A stretch of DNA of 38,222 nucleotides from Hypsibius dujardini (taxonomy: Eukaryota; Tardigrada; Eutardigrada; Parachela; Hypsibiidae): positions 1-38,222 of the forward strand of contig LRSR01014431.1 in assembly GCA_001579985.1 (NCBI GenBank). The letters run 5' to 3'. Position 1 is the first letter of the stretch. Each line of letters opens with the position of its first letter. Positions 12,517-23,283 of this stretch are shown in pieces. Under the pieces are notes generated by a model. The model had not been told where the DNA came from, did not search any database, and saw nothing but the letters and a program-made list of their open reading frames with translations. A program made the translations under genes and the position numbers.

Positions 12517-12563
12517 AAATAAGCATTGCATGGTACTATGCCCACTCTCGGTACTTGCACAAA

Positions 12564-13125
12564 TTACTCCATTTCAAACTGCCGGCCCTCGTTTTCGGAT
12601 ATAATCTTTAGGATCTGCAGTTTCATGGCCTTTATGGCGTCTCCAGACTTGGCGATGTAGAATCTGTATATAGACGCAGTAGACGAAAGCACCCATAAAA
12701 CAGTTTTCAAACAGGGGAATAACACTGATAAGGTCGGCACACATAAAATGGGCAACGCCGCCGCGCCTGTGTGATGAAAGAAACACTCACCGCTCGATAT
12801 CCGTTACCACCACGTCGCGGCCCTCCATCGTGCCGTACTTGATCGTAATTAATTCGGGAATTTTCCGGCGGCAGACAATTTTCAGCACGTCCATCAGGGA
12901 GTGCTGCGATATCATGGTGGCCATTTCCGGTTGGTCCGCAGACGGCCGGAAATTGTAAATGTCCGTCTCGGAAATCACCAGCAGACTGAAAGAAGCAGTT
13001 CGTGAGTCACTCAGAGGCGTAAACGGCGGCTTAAACATCCAGACAACTAGACAAGACAAGCTAGAAGGTACGTAGGCAGACAGGCAATCATGGTGAACGA
13101 CAAACGTATGTACAAGTAGATATGC

Positions 13126-13169
<44 letters not shown>

Positions 13170-14398
13170 TGATTGACTGACAGACTGACAGCAGACAGAC
13201 AGAAAGGCTGACGACAAACTGATAGGCAGACAAAAAACTGACTGACTAACTGACTGATTGATGGAGAAACAGACAGACGAAAAGACAGTAGCTAGATAAT
13301 CAGACAGGTAGGAAGTCATGGGTGTATGCAAACAGAAAACTACACAGGCCGAAAACAGATGAAGCATACGATGTTGCAGGCGGGCAAACTTACGCAGGCA
13401 CTGCTTGGTCATTGGAAACGTATTCTCTGCACTCGAAATGTGCCAGCACATCAGGTCGCCTGATGAACTCCTTCCAATTCTGCAGGTCGCCATCGGAGAG
13501 ATCCAGTTTGTCCTCGTAGTCCTCGTCCTCTTCGTCGAAGACAAAAACGTTTTGCGGTCGGTATTGGGCTTTCCGTGGCCTATCATCCGCACTGACGTGT
13601 CTGACGGGAGCGGAAGACGTTGAAGCTTGCGGATTTGATATATATGTCGCTATCTGTGAACATCAATAAAGAATTTAAGTCCACAAGCCGCATGTCTCTG
13701 TGCGTTTGTCTGACTGTCTGTTGGGCTGCCTGTGTGTGTGTCTATCTGCTTGTCTGTTTGTGTGACATGCATCATTTCCAACTTTTTTTCTAAAGAAACG
13801 CAAAACTCCAAGTTACTTTCTCCCTACTTTATCTTTGACAATCGGTAGCTGCGTTTTCATAGCACTGGTCAGCTTGCCGAAAAAGGAAGAACTGGCTGTC
13901 ACAGCAGTCGGCTTAGCCACCACCTCCGTCTGCTTTCCTTTAGCCTTTTTCACATCGGTCCCAGCCAGAACTCGATCCGCTTCCAGGGCGTTGGCTTCGA
14001 TGTAAAACAGCAGCGCCTCGTAGCCCCCATCGGCGACAGACACGTATTTATGATGGCGTTGTAGCATCCGCGCAACCACCATGTGGACGTATTGGTCCTC
14101 AGCCTCGAAGCCGCTGCCCATGAAGCAGAGGTGTTCGCCGCCGGCAACACTGTTAGCTTCTATGGCTTGCTTTTGGGAGGCTAGGAGGCGGTCCACAGCG
14201 GCGTTAAAAGCGGGGGCATCTTGAATAAGCTGGAACAAGAGGGAACAAATGCAGTCCAGAGACGAACAAGAAGGCTGCCAAGACAAATCACGCAGACGGA
14301 TACGAATAGGAAGGAAGGTGGGAACATACCAAGTTGGTAGACCAACTTCAGAGACAATATACAGGGAGACAAACAGCCGGGCAGAAAGGCCGGCATAC

Positions 14399-14462
<64 letters not shown>

Positions 14463-16861
14463 ACAAACAGACAGATAGATAGAGTCAACCGAGCTGAAAA
14501 GAAAAGAACTAGAAGACTGAACCGGACAGCGACGTTTGTACCAGTTGTGCGTCAAGATGGAAGGCAGTGACCAAATGACCACTATTGTACTGCTCCGGAG
14601 GCCGGCAGTCGATGACGAAGAATCGACAACCGGAATGTCGCGTGGCAGCCGTGACGATTTCGTCGGTCGTCACAGGAAGACAAAGCGCTTGCGGGATGGG
14701 AATGTGAAGGCGCTTCGTTGGAGAGACCGGTCTCGAGCCGAAGAGGGTCGTCCAATTTGCCTGTACAAAATATTGATAACTATTCCAGTAACGCATCAGG
14801 CGGATGAAAATTTCGCTCCGCTTGATAGTTACAATGACTCGCTTACCTCTCGAAGAGATTTCGGTGTGGTGACGAGGTAACTATTAGCGATCTCGTAGAA
14901 GTCCACGACATCCTCCGGTGCCATACCGGCTGGAATTTCTTTCAGGAAAGCTGACAAAAATAAACAATAATTTAAATATAAAATGACAATAACCCAAATA
15001 AAATAAAACGGAGTGAATTTTAGCCAGAAGAAGTAACCATTAATACTTTCATTTAAACCAAATTACAGCGATAAAAAACTATATCCAGATTGCTTACTGC
15101 AAAGTTCCTCTTTGGAATCCTCTTTTCGTTCCATTATCTGATCCCTGTGAACAAAAACTGAGAACGTGAGAGCCATATGCGCAATCGGAGAAAACAAGTC
15201 CCGCAAACCTCTGGCTTTCGAGGAGAACCAGTCCCAGAAACATGACGAGGAACGGATCATCATTTTGAAAATAGATATCCCAAACCGCATTCAGGGTGTC
15301 CACTTTACAGCTGGCAGCTAACAACGAGGCAAACTGGAACGACCGAAAAAAGAAAGAACAAGTCCCAATTAATCGCAATATGATAATGTTTGATTTGCAA
15401 AGAGTTAATGTTCGACTGACAATCGACCGTAGGCTCATCATTAGTGTGCGTGACGCCCAGCAGCCAGAGTGGCTGCCTGCGTCTGTCTGTCTATCTATCA
15501 GGCGGTCTATCTGCCTGTTTGTCTGTCTAATATCTATCTGTCTGTCTGAGTCTGCCTGTTATTCTATCTGTTCGATCCTTCTGCCTGCCTACATGTCTAT
15601 CTGTCTGGACGAAGAGATTGATTAAATACCACTTCTAGCAATAATCGACTCAAGAGGCTACTAACCCAGGTGGTGGAAAATTTGTCGAACGTAACCCGCT
15701 TAGAGTCGATAAAGTTGCATAACTCCGGATCGTGATATAGAACAATTAGACGGAATAGGTGGTGGATGACTTCGTTCTTCGGTCCGTCTTTCGGGACGTA
15801 CTTCTTGAGAATGACTGAGAAGAACTCATAGAGCAGTGAGGTAGGCAACTCAAAGTGTACTAAGGCCTCCAAAATCTCCAGCCAGCCGGAATGGGGGACA
15901 TAGTCCACCTTTCGAGTAGAGCAGAAGGCGGTGATGACCGATTCGATGTCGCTCTGGGCGGATAATTTTTCCACTTCAGTTTCCAAATCACATTTATCTA
16001 AATAAATTAAAATAAATTCGAAATTAGAAGCATAATAGGAGATAAATCTAGCATTCAAATACTGGAAAACACATTATCCAGCAGAGAAATACTTTCTTTT
16101 TGGGCTAAAGTACATGTTAATCAAAGGTCCGAGCTATTTGAATAATTGATTTATTTCGTTACTATAATTATTGTGAACTTAGAATAAATTTAAGGCCCAA
16201 CGATAACAGAAATATTAGCTAAAACTAAAGTTTTCAGTTAAGCAATCTAAGTTATGCAGAGTATTCAAAAATCTAACTGAAACTCCTTGTAAATCAACCA
16301 ATCAAGCGACGGAATTCCATACCAATCATCTTCTTGCACTGCTCTCGCAAAACAGACTGTGACTCCAGGCTGAACATGCCATCCCAACTGCTGAAGTTAC
16401 TCGACTGCTCATCTGCATTCCAGGGAATATCCAAGCAGGCCTGTAGCATAAAACAACTTATAAGCAAATTCGTTCCAAAACTGAGGACGCCATTAACGCA
16501 CCTGCCAAGCTCGCACTCGCAAATCCTCCGGCAGTACTCGCCCGCTCGCAATCCTACAAACTTCAAACAATCCGCACTGTTCATCCAGTGCCTGTCGCAG
16601 TTCCGGGATCCTGAAAGAATGCGGCGAAATGGAATTTCACAGGAGAGACATCAAAAAATCTTCTCACCATTCGGGATTCTTCGAGTTCTCTCCCTCCCCA
16701 TCTGCCGCCATGTCGTCCGGCATGCTGGATTCGCTAACCATGGTCCATGACTCGTCTCCAGGAGCGGAATTGACGGTGGATTCCAAGTCTTCGGGAGAGG
16801 ATTCCTTGGAAGTTTGTCGTTCGGTGGGAGGTGCCTTGAGGTTTTCTTTCACTTCCGCCAT
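12564..16861 (-). CDS. TBC1D23: TBC1D23 orthologue (TBC, rhodanese and C-terminal PH-like domains)
   Basis: Twelve exons, all in phase: 16861-16668, 16610-16502, 16440-16323, 15997-15666, 15333-15209, 15144-15098, 14950-14847, 14760-14542, 14229-13828, 13653-13394, 12985-12791, 12663-12564. The product is 734 aa, against roughly 700 in vertebrates. Order: acidic N terminus; TBC domain about 66-310 (LPEDLRVRAWQ, then LFRLIVLYHDPELC); rhodanese-like domain about 345-490 (FFVIDCRPPEQYNSGHL, then GGEHLCFMGSG); acidic linker; C-terminal PH-like domain about 635-734 (RKIPELITIKYG, then AKSGDAIKAMKLQI). In known biology TBC1D23 sits at the trans-Golgi, bound by golgin-97/245, and captures endosome-derived vesicles through the WASH subunit FAM21. 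The arginine and glutamine finger motifs of active Rab-GAPs are absent, as expected for this family. Several introns hold GTCT/AGAC repeats. The start follows the homology and lies on the divergent promoter. Confidence 0.95.
13120..13200 (+). repeat. AGAC repeat in TBC1D23 intron 10
   Basis: Tandem CAGA units on the plus strand, which read GTCT in the transcript. Confidence 0.9.
13695..13765 (+). repeat. Degenerate GTCT repeat in TBC1D23 intron 9
   Basis: Short GTCT/GTGT-type units on the plus strand. Confidence 0.7.
14398..14476 (+). repeat. AGAC/GGCA repeat in TBC1D23 intron 8
   Basis: CAGA units grading into GGCA units and back, which read GTCT/TGCC in the transcript. Confidence 0.9.
15478..15608 (+). 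repeat. GTCT repeat field in TBC1D23 intron 4
   Basis: Degenerate GTCT/ATCT units on the plus strand, so AGAC in the transcript, the opposite orientation to introns 8 and 10. Confidence 0.8.
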
Positions 16862-17261
16862 CGAAAAGTAAATAATCCTCGAAGAAAATCTAATATGTCA
16901 ATGCTCTATTTTGTTGCTCCCTCAAGTGAGAGATGATTTCGGAATTTCGAAATATATAGATAAATTAGCAAGCCACGTGTAAAATACACACGATCAAATT
17001 CAAATGTAAATAAACATTCCTATGACTGAAGAACATTTTCTTTCAACTGTGAACATAAATTTTATCTGTTTGAACTTTCTTCCTCACCAGGAACAAATCT
17101 GCATAATTAAAGAACAGAACTGTCTAGTTGCAGGTTGAACTCGCTACAAAACGAACATGTTTGCTTGGATGGAACACCCCAAACTTTGTTTACAATTTTG
17201 AAAAAAATGAAACTCATCGCAAAAAATCATAAATTTGTTAATAAGTTCTGACACCGTTGCC
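16862..17261. promoter_or_regulatory. Divergent promoter between TBC1D23 and RMDN1
   Basis: Only 400 bp separate the two start codons on opposite strands, so both promoters and 5' UTRs must lie here, unless there are distant non-coding exons. The sequence is AT-rich with no clear TATA box. Shared regulation is an inference from the arrangement. Confidence 0.55.
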
Positions 17262-19431
17262 ATGAGAGTCACAATATACGGGACCGTTACGCGATTGGGA
17301 CGGATGGTGATTGCAGTGGGGCGGTCAGCGGAAGTAAAGTCTTACGGCTTTCCATGGAATTGCCGAAAAAATGTCCCAACCAAGTTGGCCATGTTGGTAA
17401 TGAGGCTTCGTTTTCCCGCATTTTTTCATTATCCGCCAGATTTGTTTTGTATTTTTCAGGACAGAAAACTCTTTTCGACCTTGGTTAAGCGTCCTGCACT
17501 GCTATTCAGCCTGGTTCCCGGTGTGAAAATCGCCCACTGCGCTAAGGAAGTGTTGGACGGAAAGTGGCCGCAAAGTCAGTCGGAGTTTTTTTTTTCGCGG
17601 AAATTGAATGCGAAGGGCTCTGCACATGTTGTCTTTGTATTTTCAGGACCAAAATCTACCCTTGATGATGTTCTTCGGACTGCCGACATGCACTACGAGC
17701 ACAACGAGATGCGGGAACTTTACGATTTTCTGAAGGATTTTAACGACTCCTCGGAGCCGGAGTTGGTGTGGCGCCTAGCACGAGCGACGTATGAGTTAGC
17801 CAAGGCATCGGCTAAGGAGGACGAAAAGAAGAGGCTGATTTATGCGGCGTTTGCACTGTCGGAAAAGGCGTTGAAATTGGACGAGGGGAATTTTGCTTGT
17901 CATAAGGTAAGTTTTACAAGTCCGCTCACTTGATTGATTGATTGGTCTAGTTCGGATTTGTTGATGCAGTGCTGTTTGTCGTTTCAGTGGTTCGCCATCT
18001 TGTTGGATGAAATGGCTAAGTACGAAGGGGTGAAGTATCGCCTGCAGCGATCTCCCGAAGTGAAGCAGCATTTTGAGGTACGGCGCCGTCGCAGACCCTG
18101 TTGAACATGTTTTTTCGAATGTATTTTACCGCTAGTAAATTGCTTGATTGAATCAAACGTCAATCATTACACATGTCTCCAGACCATTTGCTGGCCTATC
18201 TGTTGATTGATTAACTATATATTTATCTAATTATTTTGTTGGATGTAGCGATCGATCGAGTTGAACCCTCGTGATCCCACAAGTCACCATTGCCTTGGAT
18301 ACTGGTACGTTTGGATTTTGGAAGAGAGTAGTTGAGAACTCAAATTTCGCTGGCGGGGATGATGATATGATTTATTATTACGTGTAAGTTAGTTTAATTA
18401 ATAAACATACATTTTTTGCCGTAAATTATAAAGGGATGTAATTTATATCTTTAATTATTCACAGGTAAAATATTTCGAAAAGGTCGAAAAGATTCAATTA
18501 GTTATATAGTCGCAAGGCAAATTTTTCTGTAATTACCGTACAGTATTTATTATTTAATAAATACAAGCTCCCAAAAAATGTAGATTTATTCACTTTGCCT
18601 TTGGCCTAATATCAGTAAAAATGTAAACCGGCTTTCTGTTTAAAGTAGAGCCTGGTGTATTAGATTAATTCTATTTAATTGTGGCAGTTCTAATTGTTGA
18701 AACAACGCCAGGTCGGGGAACTCAGAGGTGTAACGAGGCTCCCGCAAACCCAATTCGAGGTTACGTTACGATATTGTACTTTTATTTAGTTTTAAATAGA
18801 GCGGTTGCGGCACCGAAGTTTTAGTTAATTAAAAATAGAGTTGCTGTGGTACTGCAATAATTGCTGGAGTCCCCGCCGGAACCTCGTTATGCCTCTGCGG
18901 AAACTAATCGTTTTGGTTGCATTATTACAGGCATTACAGTTTTGCTGATCTGGCATGGTATCAACGAAAAGCTGCAGAGGCATTTTTTGCCAGTCCCCCA
19001 ACTTCCACCTATTCCGAGGTAAATGAAGTTTCACTTGACCATTCAATAGTTTATATGTGATTTAATTAAAATGCAACAGACTCCTTTTCTCTTTCCAGGC
19101 TATCCGGTGTTTTGAGCACGCCGAGCAAGTGCAGCCCAACTTTTACAGTATGAACCTGCTGATGCTCGCCAAAGCGTACACCAAAGAGAAGGACTACCTC
19201 AAAGCCGGCGTCTACCTCACCAAGTTGCGGGATTTCAACGCCAAAACGGTGGAAGACGTCAAGGTGGGTGACGCAGAGTCTTATACGCTTCCGACTCTTA
19301 CTGCGTAGGTACCGCTTTTCGGTCAGCTTTCACTCATCGGGTTTTATTTTTTCTTTTCTCTACAGGCCATGGAGGAAGGAGAGAAACTCAATCAAGAAGT
19401 TCGAATCAGAATACAATACCAGAGCAAATGA
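17262..19431 (+). CDS. RMDN1: Regulator of microtubule dynamics protein 1 (RMDN1/FAM82B family)
   Basis: Eight exons, all in phase: 17262-17396, 17460-17574, 17647-17906, 17988-18077, 18249-18304, 18931-19018, 19099-19263, 19366-19431. The product is 324 aa, against about 314 in mammals. After a poorly conserved basic N terminus (possible mitochondrial targeting), the RMDN core starts near residue 88 (DVLRTADMHYEHNEMRELY) and runs through helical repeats: PELVWRLARATYELAKAS, HKWFAILLDEMAKYEG, SIELNPRDPTSHHCLGYW, AWYQRKAAEAFFASPPTSTY, AEQVQPNFYSMNLLMLAKAY. The final conserved repeat (LRDFNAKTVEDVK) lies close to the C terminus. RMDN proteins are TPR-like and associate with microtubules, spindle poles and mitochondria. 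ATG 17262 is preceded in frame only by non-ATG codons. It is divergent from TBC1D23 and convergent with LENG1. Confidence 0.93.
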
Positions 19432-19487
19432 ACGGATTGCAGCGGTTCATGGCCAACACAATCAGAATTTTAACAAAATTTCCTAAT

Positions 19488-19493
19488 TTTATT
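19488..19493 (-). terminator. Poly(A) signal for LENG1
   Basis: Minus-strand AATAAA, 72 nt beyond the LENG1 stop and only 57 nt past the RMDN1 stop. It implies a short LENG1 3' UTR that reaches towards the end of RMDN1. Confidence 0.5.
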
Positions 19494-19564
19494 GTCACTT
19501 TTAATGAGTATGTACAACTGAATCTTTCAATCGATTCCCGGTGAAATTGTGTGGGAGAGCACAG

Positions 19565-21098
19565 TCAGTAGTGACCATGTCGGTCGGAGTCGTAGATATT
19601 TTGCCGCGCAAGACCGGGATTAAACTGTGAATTATATTTCTGCTTCCCTTCCCTCGGCGGAGGCGGTTGTGATCGGGAAAGCGCGCTGACCGTTCCGCTC
19701 TTCTCCGCCAGGAACTGCTTCGTCCGTTGTCGTTCTCTTTCTTCCCTCCGTAAACGTTCATGCCGGAGCTCTTCAATGGTCTTGCCTTTGCTCTCAGGCA
19801 CTTCCGGTGTCTGTTCATCTTTTTTGAGACGCTTCTTTGAAAGCTCTGAATTGGGAGGAGAAGAGTCCCTCTTAGCAAATGAGAACTGTGAAGCTGAGGC
19901 GGTAATGGCGAGCGGCTTTGAGGAAGATTCCGATTTGGCGCCTCTGCTGAGGTAGCCTTTCATGGCTTGAAGGGGGTCGTAATAGGTTTTGAGTTTCTCA
20001 TCGCTGTTTTTGACGGGATTGTTGAGGATCATGCCGCTTGACGTTTTTGTTTCTGCTCGCTTGTCGTGATCCAGGGTGTACCACGGCTTGGCGTCTGTGA
20101 AACAGAAGAAATACGGTAAAGTACCTAGTCGATCATTCAATCCATCGACAGTTGTACACTAAAAATGTTCTACTGAGTGATCGTACGCTGTGCTTCTTGC
20201 GCGCTTTGACCGAGGTATGTTAGATAGCCGATTCCCTTCTCATATTTCTCCTGTTCCGCCTTCTTTTCCTGTTCATGTTCCAGGTTGACGAGTGATGAGG
20301 AGCCTTTCTGAAAGCATTAAAAAACGCCTTTAACGGTAACTTTAACGGTAAATAATATTCTCGGCTGCATTACTAGTATGTCTAATTCTATCTATTCCTA
20401 TATTATATATAGTAGTAGTGGAATTCGATATTTAAATTAAACAAAACAATATTCATGCGGTTATGACTACATTACAGCGCACGGCGTTTAGGAATGAAAA
20501 AAAACTAAATTAGTCAACTAAAACTTAGTTACTAATGATTTTTAGTTTAATTTCTTCAATCAATCGCGGAGATCAATGCTAGATCAACATGCCCGCTTAA
20601 TTCTCCATTAGCGTGAACGAATTTGGATTCAATTCAACTCTAAATAAACTCCCAACTCGGTTAAAAACGTACCCCTTGCTCAGCGTCCTCAAAAATATTG
20701 ACATGTTGGGCCGGTTTTGGCTCTTCATTCACCGGAACATCTGAAGATGTCCCAAACAGTCCCGCCAGTTCCTCCCCACCCAGGCTTTCCACCCGCTCCC
20801 TGGCTTGCCGCCGCAGCACATCCGTTCGAGCTTCTTGTTCCTACACAGCACAAACGATTCCAGTACTAGTAGTACAGATTTCACAGGAAGTTTCCATAAA
20901 CACACATACATACAGCTAACGCTTTCTTCCGCTGCTTTTCCTTCTCCTCATCCGCCGCCTGTTGCTCATCTCGTCGGACACGGGCAATATTGTCCTTTGT
21001 GCGAACATGCCACCTGCACACGTGCAGGTGTGATCACGGAGACAGGAGTGGCGTTACGAAATGAGAAAAACTTACTTTTTCTTTGGTAGAATATTCAT
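19565..21098 (-). CDS. LENG1: Leukocyte receptor cluster member 1 (LENG1) orthologue
   Basis: Five exons in phase: 21098-21076, 21013-20914, 20840-20673, 20307-20187, 20094-19565, giving 313 aa (human about 264). The hallmark N terminus [20 protein letters not shown] spans the junction of a 23-nt first coding exon with exon 2, which fixes the start. Further family motifs are [31 protein letters not shown], then [31 protein letters not shown] and the C-terminal [11 protein letters not shown]. The protein is charged and mostly helical or disordered. LENG1 is reported with spliceosome-associated (CIR N-terminal-type) proteins; its precise role is unclear. Intron 3 contains a copy of a dispersed repeat (20509-20555). 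Confidence 0.93.
20509..20555. repeat. Copy of a dispersed AT-rich repeat (LENG1 intron)
   Basis: The segment with the core TTAGTCAACTAAAAC followed by GATTTTTAGTTTA closely matches 36231-36280 in the last GPCR intron. Both copies lie in introns. Confidence 0.5.
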
Positions 21099-21481
21099 AA
21101 GGCTGCCTTACAGTTGATTGGTTGGTTTAACCACAACAACCAGCAGACAAAATTCTGTCCGTGGTTGACGGCTCCGCTTCCTCGCACAATGATTACTGGA
21201 CGGTATTCATGTCAAAAAGAAACGCAGTAATTACAATGTAACGTTAAATTAACGACAGAAATCCAAGGTTTTAGAGGTACTAGAATACAGATGGTTAAAA
21301 AAAGGATAAAAGATTACAGAACATACTAAACACATAGCCATATTATAGCACCATCCACTTCAAGCTATTCAATTCGATCAGTGCTCAAACGCCCTAAAGC
21401 CATGCACTGACTGAGATAAATGGCTTAACTCGGGTAGCGCTATAATACGGCCGTGTGGCTGGCAGTGTTTAGCGAATCAAC
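21099..21481. other. LENG1 upstream spacer
   Basis: About 380 bp between the LENG1 start codon and a transposon. It should hold the LENG1 promoter and 5' UTR. No coding frame or recognisable element is visible. Confidence 0.4.
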
Positions 21482-21483
21482 TA

Positions 21484-22188
21484 CTGTACTGTCGCGATTC
21501 TAACGACCGGCTTAGCCCCGCCTCCCCCCGTGCAAGACTGTGTGTGACGTCACGGATTCAATTCCGTTCAGCCAAAACTATGTTGATTGTTGATTGAGTA
21601 GAGCAACGGCTCCTGTTGATTGTTGATTGATTCCAACAGCTGATTTTAAAATGGTGAAAACATCTAGGATAAATTATTCTGAAGCCGAGAAGCAACGCTT
21701 GACTGAACGATTTCATGAGTCTGGTCTATCCGTCAACCAGCTGCGCTAAACGAAAAGATTCCGCAGGTGAACATTCAAGAATGAAAGAAGTAAGTTTTGT
21801 CAATTCCTTCGCTCGATTGATTGATTTAAATGGAGCTCCTGGCTTTTCGTTGCAGAATCAGACCTAAACCGCCACAGAAGAAGACGCGAGAGCCGCAGTA
21901 TGATTCCATCGATGATGCTGTTTGCGCTTGGCTAGTGGGAGAGAGGGCTAAGGGGCTTGTTGTGACAAATGAAGATTTTCGAGGAATAACCGAGCTCAAT
22001 TTCGAAAATGGAACTCCATAAGGTTTAACAATTTTCAAATGGGATATAAAAAATTGCTCGAAATGATGGTATGATTGATTGATTCAATCCGCCAAAAGAA
22101 CAGTGAATTCCACTGAACGCAGGCTGGCCCGGGGGTCGTAATTTACTGTTAGGGCCAAAAAACGGCCGTTAGAATCGCGACAGTACAG
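21484..22188 (+). mobile_element. Pogo-like (Tc1/mariner superfamily) DNA transposon, internally deleted
   Basis: A 705-bp element bounded by perfect 22-bp terminal inverted repeats (21484-21505 and 22167-22188, core CTGTCGCGATTCTAACG). It is flanked on both sides by TA (21482-21483 and 22189-22190), the target duplication of this superfamily. Inside are remnants of a CENP-B/pogo-type N-terminal helix-turn-helix region. The catalytic DDE part is absent, so the copy is non-autonomous. Confidence 0.8.
21651..22021 (+). pseudogene. Broken pogo/CENP-B-like transposase fragment
   Basis: ATG 21651 opens MVKTSRINYSEAEKQRL and reaches a TAA after about 32 codons. After an intron-like gap (GTAAGT-like donor near 21789, TTGCAG acceptor at about 21855) the frame resumes with YDSIDDAVCAWLVGERAKG, which resembles the second half of a CENP-B-type DNA-binding region, and ends at TAA just after GTP near 22019. 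The early stop and missing catalytic domain make it non-functional as a transposase. Confidence 0.6.
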
Positions 22189-22190
22189 TA

Positions 22191-22637
22191 ATAAGAAACC
22201 GGTGGATCACAATCACCAACAACGCTGTTTGAGCATAAAGGAACAGTTATGCTCAAACAGCGCATTGTTCGGCTTGATTTCATTCAGCTTAAATTCCGTG
22301 ACCAACAGTCAACTACCTTCACGGATCATCCAGCATACCAATATGGGAAAATCTACATTTCTCCCAACCGACAGACCGACGGGCCCCAACCAACGGAACG
22401 AATGCTCGTTATATTCTGGCCGATTGAACACCCCAACAGCCGGAGCTCGGAACCTCGCCGTTCATTGCAGTAACTGAGGATCTGCCGTTCTACTCACAGG
22501 CTGCCTCGTTCGGCACACAGACAGGATTTCCGTGATTTCAACAGGATGTTATTGTGAACCCGTCCGTCATTCTTCTCCTTTACAGTGCCGCACTGTAGTA
22601 GTAATTTCTCAAAGATTAATAAGCTCGCTACAAGGTA
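22191..22637. other. Spacer between two transposable elements
   Basis: Apart from the hairpin, a plus-strand frame (22249-22473) contains a short protein-like stretch (HPAYQYGKIYISPN). It has no recognisable domain, no splice context and no homologous neighbour, so I treat it as non-coding or repeat-derived. Confidence 0.35.
22223..22262. repeat. Perfect 16-bp hairpin
   Basis: Arms 22223-22238 and 22247-22262 are exact reverse complements around an 8-nt loop. The hairpin lies just outside the pogo-like element. Function unknown. Confidence 0.85.
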
Positions 22638-23132
22638 GTGTTGGCAACTCGCAGTTGCAGGATGTTATGTCCACCCTAAATTAATGTATTTGGGCATATT
22701 ACAATATTTAAATGTATTAAAAAATTATTTGGCATTAATTATTAATATTATTTATTAGCATTAATTATTATTACTATTTATTACCAATAATTATTATTAT
22801 ATATAAATTATTATTATCAATTATTATTATTATTATATATTAATTATTCGCATTAATTATTATTAATAAAAGTATTTATATTTATTTGATTAGTAATGAA
22901 AAAACCTATTACTTTATCTTTTTTATACAATATTTTTAATGATTATCGTCATTATTCATTTAAATATTATTAAAACATATAAATCAAAATCATAACATAC
23001 ATATTTTAATATACTTTAATATTATAATATGACCCAAATGTAACGTTATATAGCAGTGGACATAATATCACATCTTGCAACCGCGGTTTTAATAAACAAC
23101 AACCGTTATTGCAACTGCGGGTTGCCAACGCC
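22638..23132. mobile_element. MITE-like element with imperfect terminal inverted repeats
   Basis: Ends 22638-22659 and 23110-23132 form imperfect inverted repeats (GTGTTGGCAACTCGCAGTTG against GCGTTGGCAACCCGCAGTTG). A second inner inverted pair is built on ATGTTATGTCCA and TGGACATAATATCA. The interior is extremely AT-rich with ATT repeats and no coding frame. I could not define a target-site duplication. Confidence 0.65.
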
Positions 23133-23283
23133 ACAACAAAGCCCGAGCGGCTGCAGAAAACGCTAATCTCCACGTTTCATTTTGTCCATGAATGAATATT
23201 ACAGAAGAACTGAGCGCAATACTGTATATTGCTACGAACAATTATAATAGAGTACAAATCACATATGCATATATTTTTACATG

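Noticed and set aside
12787-13592. Long minus-strand frames rich in Cys-Leu-Ser-Val
   Set aside because: Repeat translation fused to the true TBC1D23 exons 13653-13394 and 12985-12791; the intronic part is not coding.
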